In this document: positions 63,999 to 64,000 of the stretch, one piece after another
How the letters are laid out: the number at the start of each line of letters is the position of its first letter
Numbering within the stretch: position 1 is the stretch's first letter
DNA from: Verrucomicrobiales bacterium
GTDB taxonomy: Bacteria > Verrucomicrobiota > Verrucomicrobiia > Verrucomicrobiales > DEV007
Assembly (NCBI GenBank): GCA_002698785.1
Contig: PAAG01000059.1
Coordinates: 248,001-312,000, forward strand
Direction: 5' to 3'
DNA length: 64,000 nucleotides
Notes under the pieces: generated by a model
What the model was told of the DNA's origin: nothing
Seen by the model: the letters and a program-made list of their open reading frames with translations, nothing else
Database searches by the model: none
Made by a program: the position numbers and the translations under genes

Positions 63999-64000
63999 CT

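Noticed and set aside
1-64000. CRISPR arrays, tRNA or rRNA genes, insertion sequences, prophage
   Set aside because: No regularly spaced short repeats, no tRNA or rRNA-like stretches, no transposase or integrase frames and no terminal repeats were seen. This was by reading, not by a dedicated search.

Overview
This window looks like chromosomal DNA from a member of the Verrucomicrobiota, or at least the PVC superphylum, probably marine. The evidence is family content: three secreted sulfatases, a propeller/HEAT/CxxCH heme protein of the PVC type, an SGNH hydrolase fused to a DUF1080 domain, two PhoD-like phosphatases, and an ECF sigma/FecR pair. I saw no rRNA, tRNA, CRISPR array, insertion sequence or phage gene. 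Both window edges cut genes.

Layout. 1-5.9 kb: 3' end of a heavy-metal RND pump with a strong terminator, a sulfatase, and a two-gene unit of an SRAP (abasic-site) protein and a phosphatase/ADP-ribosylglycohydrolase fusion. 5.8-10.6 kb: MFS exporter, a coupled HAD phosphatase and NAD(P)-binding protein, a secreted protein with a duplicated domain, and a FucU-type mutarotase. 10.6-13.5 kb: a BlaI/BlaR1-like signalling operon with an EF-hand protein between repressor and sensor protease, and two palindromic operators placed on a recognisable promoter. 13.4-14.6 kb: three small genes of unknown function. 14.7-20.7 kb: an ECF sigma factor, a FecR-CBM9 fusion and a 1356-residue secreted multidomain protein. 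20.7-30.7 kb: cell-wall amidase, sulfatase, glutaminase-STAS-cNMP fusion, PhoD phosphatase and the PVC heme protein. 30.7-37.3 kb: GT-C-like membrane protein, an ambiguous 0.6 kb stretch with terminator-like hairpins, a methyltransferase, the SGNH-DUF1080 protein and a dienelactone-hydrolase-like protein. 37.4-46.4 kb: a large hybrid histidine kinase, a VWA protein with tandem repeats, a Skp-like protein, and feoA-feoB plus a 53-residue Cys-rich membrane protein. 46.4-56.4 kb: RND efflux pump and adaptor, a second PhoD-like protein, an esterase, an unknown gene and a third sulfatase.

56.4-64 kb holds the most interesting region: a tightly packed minus-strand operon of at least six genes. They encode a long coiled-coil protein, an unknown protein, a classic-type AAA ATPase with a pore-loop-like segment and an altered Walker B, another unknown protein, and two membrane proteins. 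The AAA protein is the only one I can place in a family. I infer a membrane-associated AAA machine acting on a coiled-coil partner, but its function is not known.

A window-wide pattern also stands out. Several predicted start codons lack a GGAGG-type ribosome binding site and instead have a CCTCC-containing pyrimidine tract upstream, while a few genes do have a good Shine-Dalgarno site.
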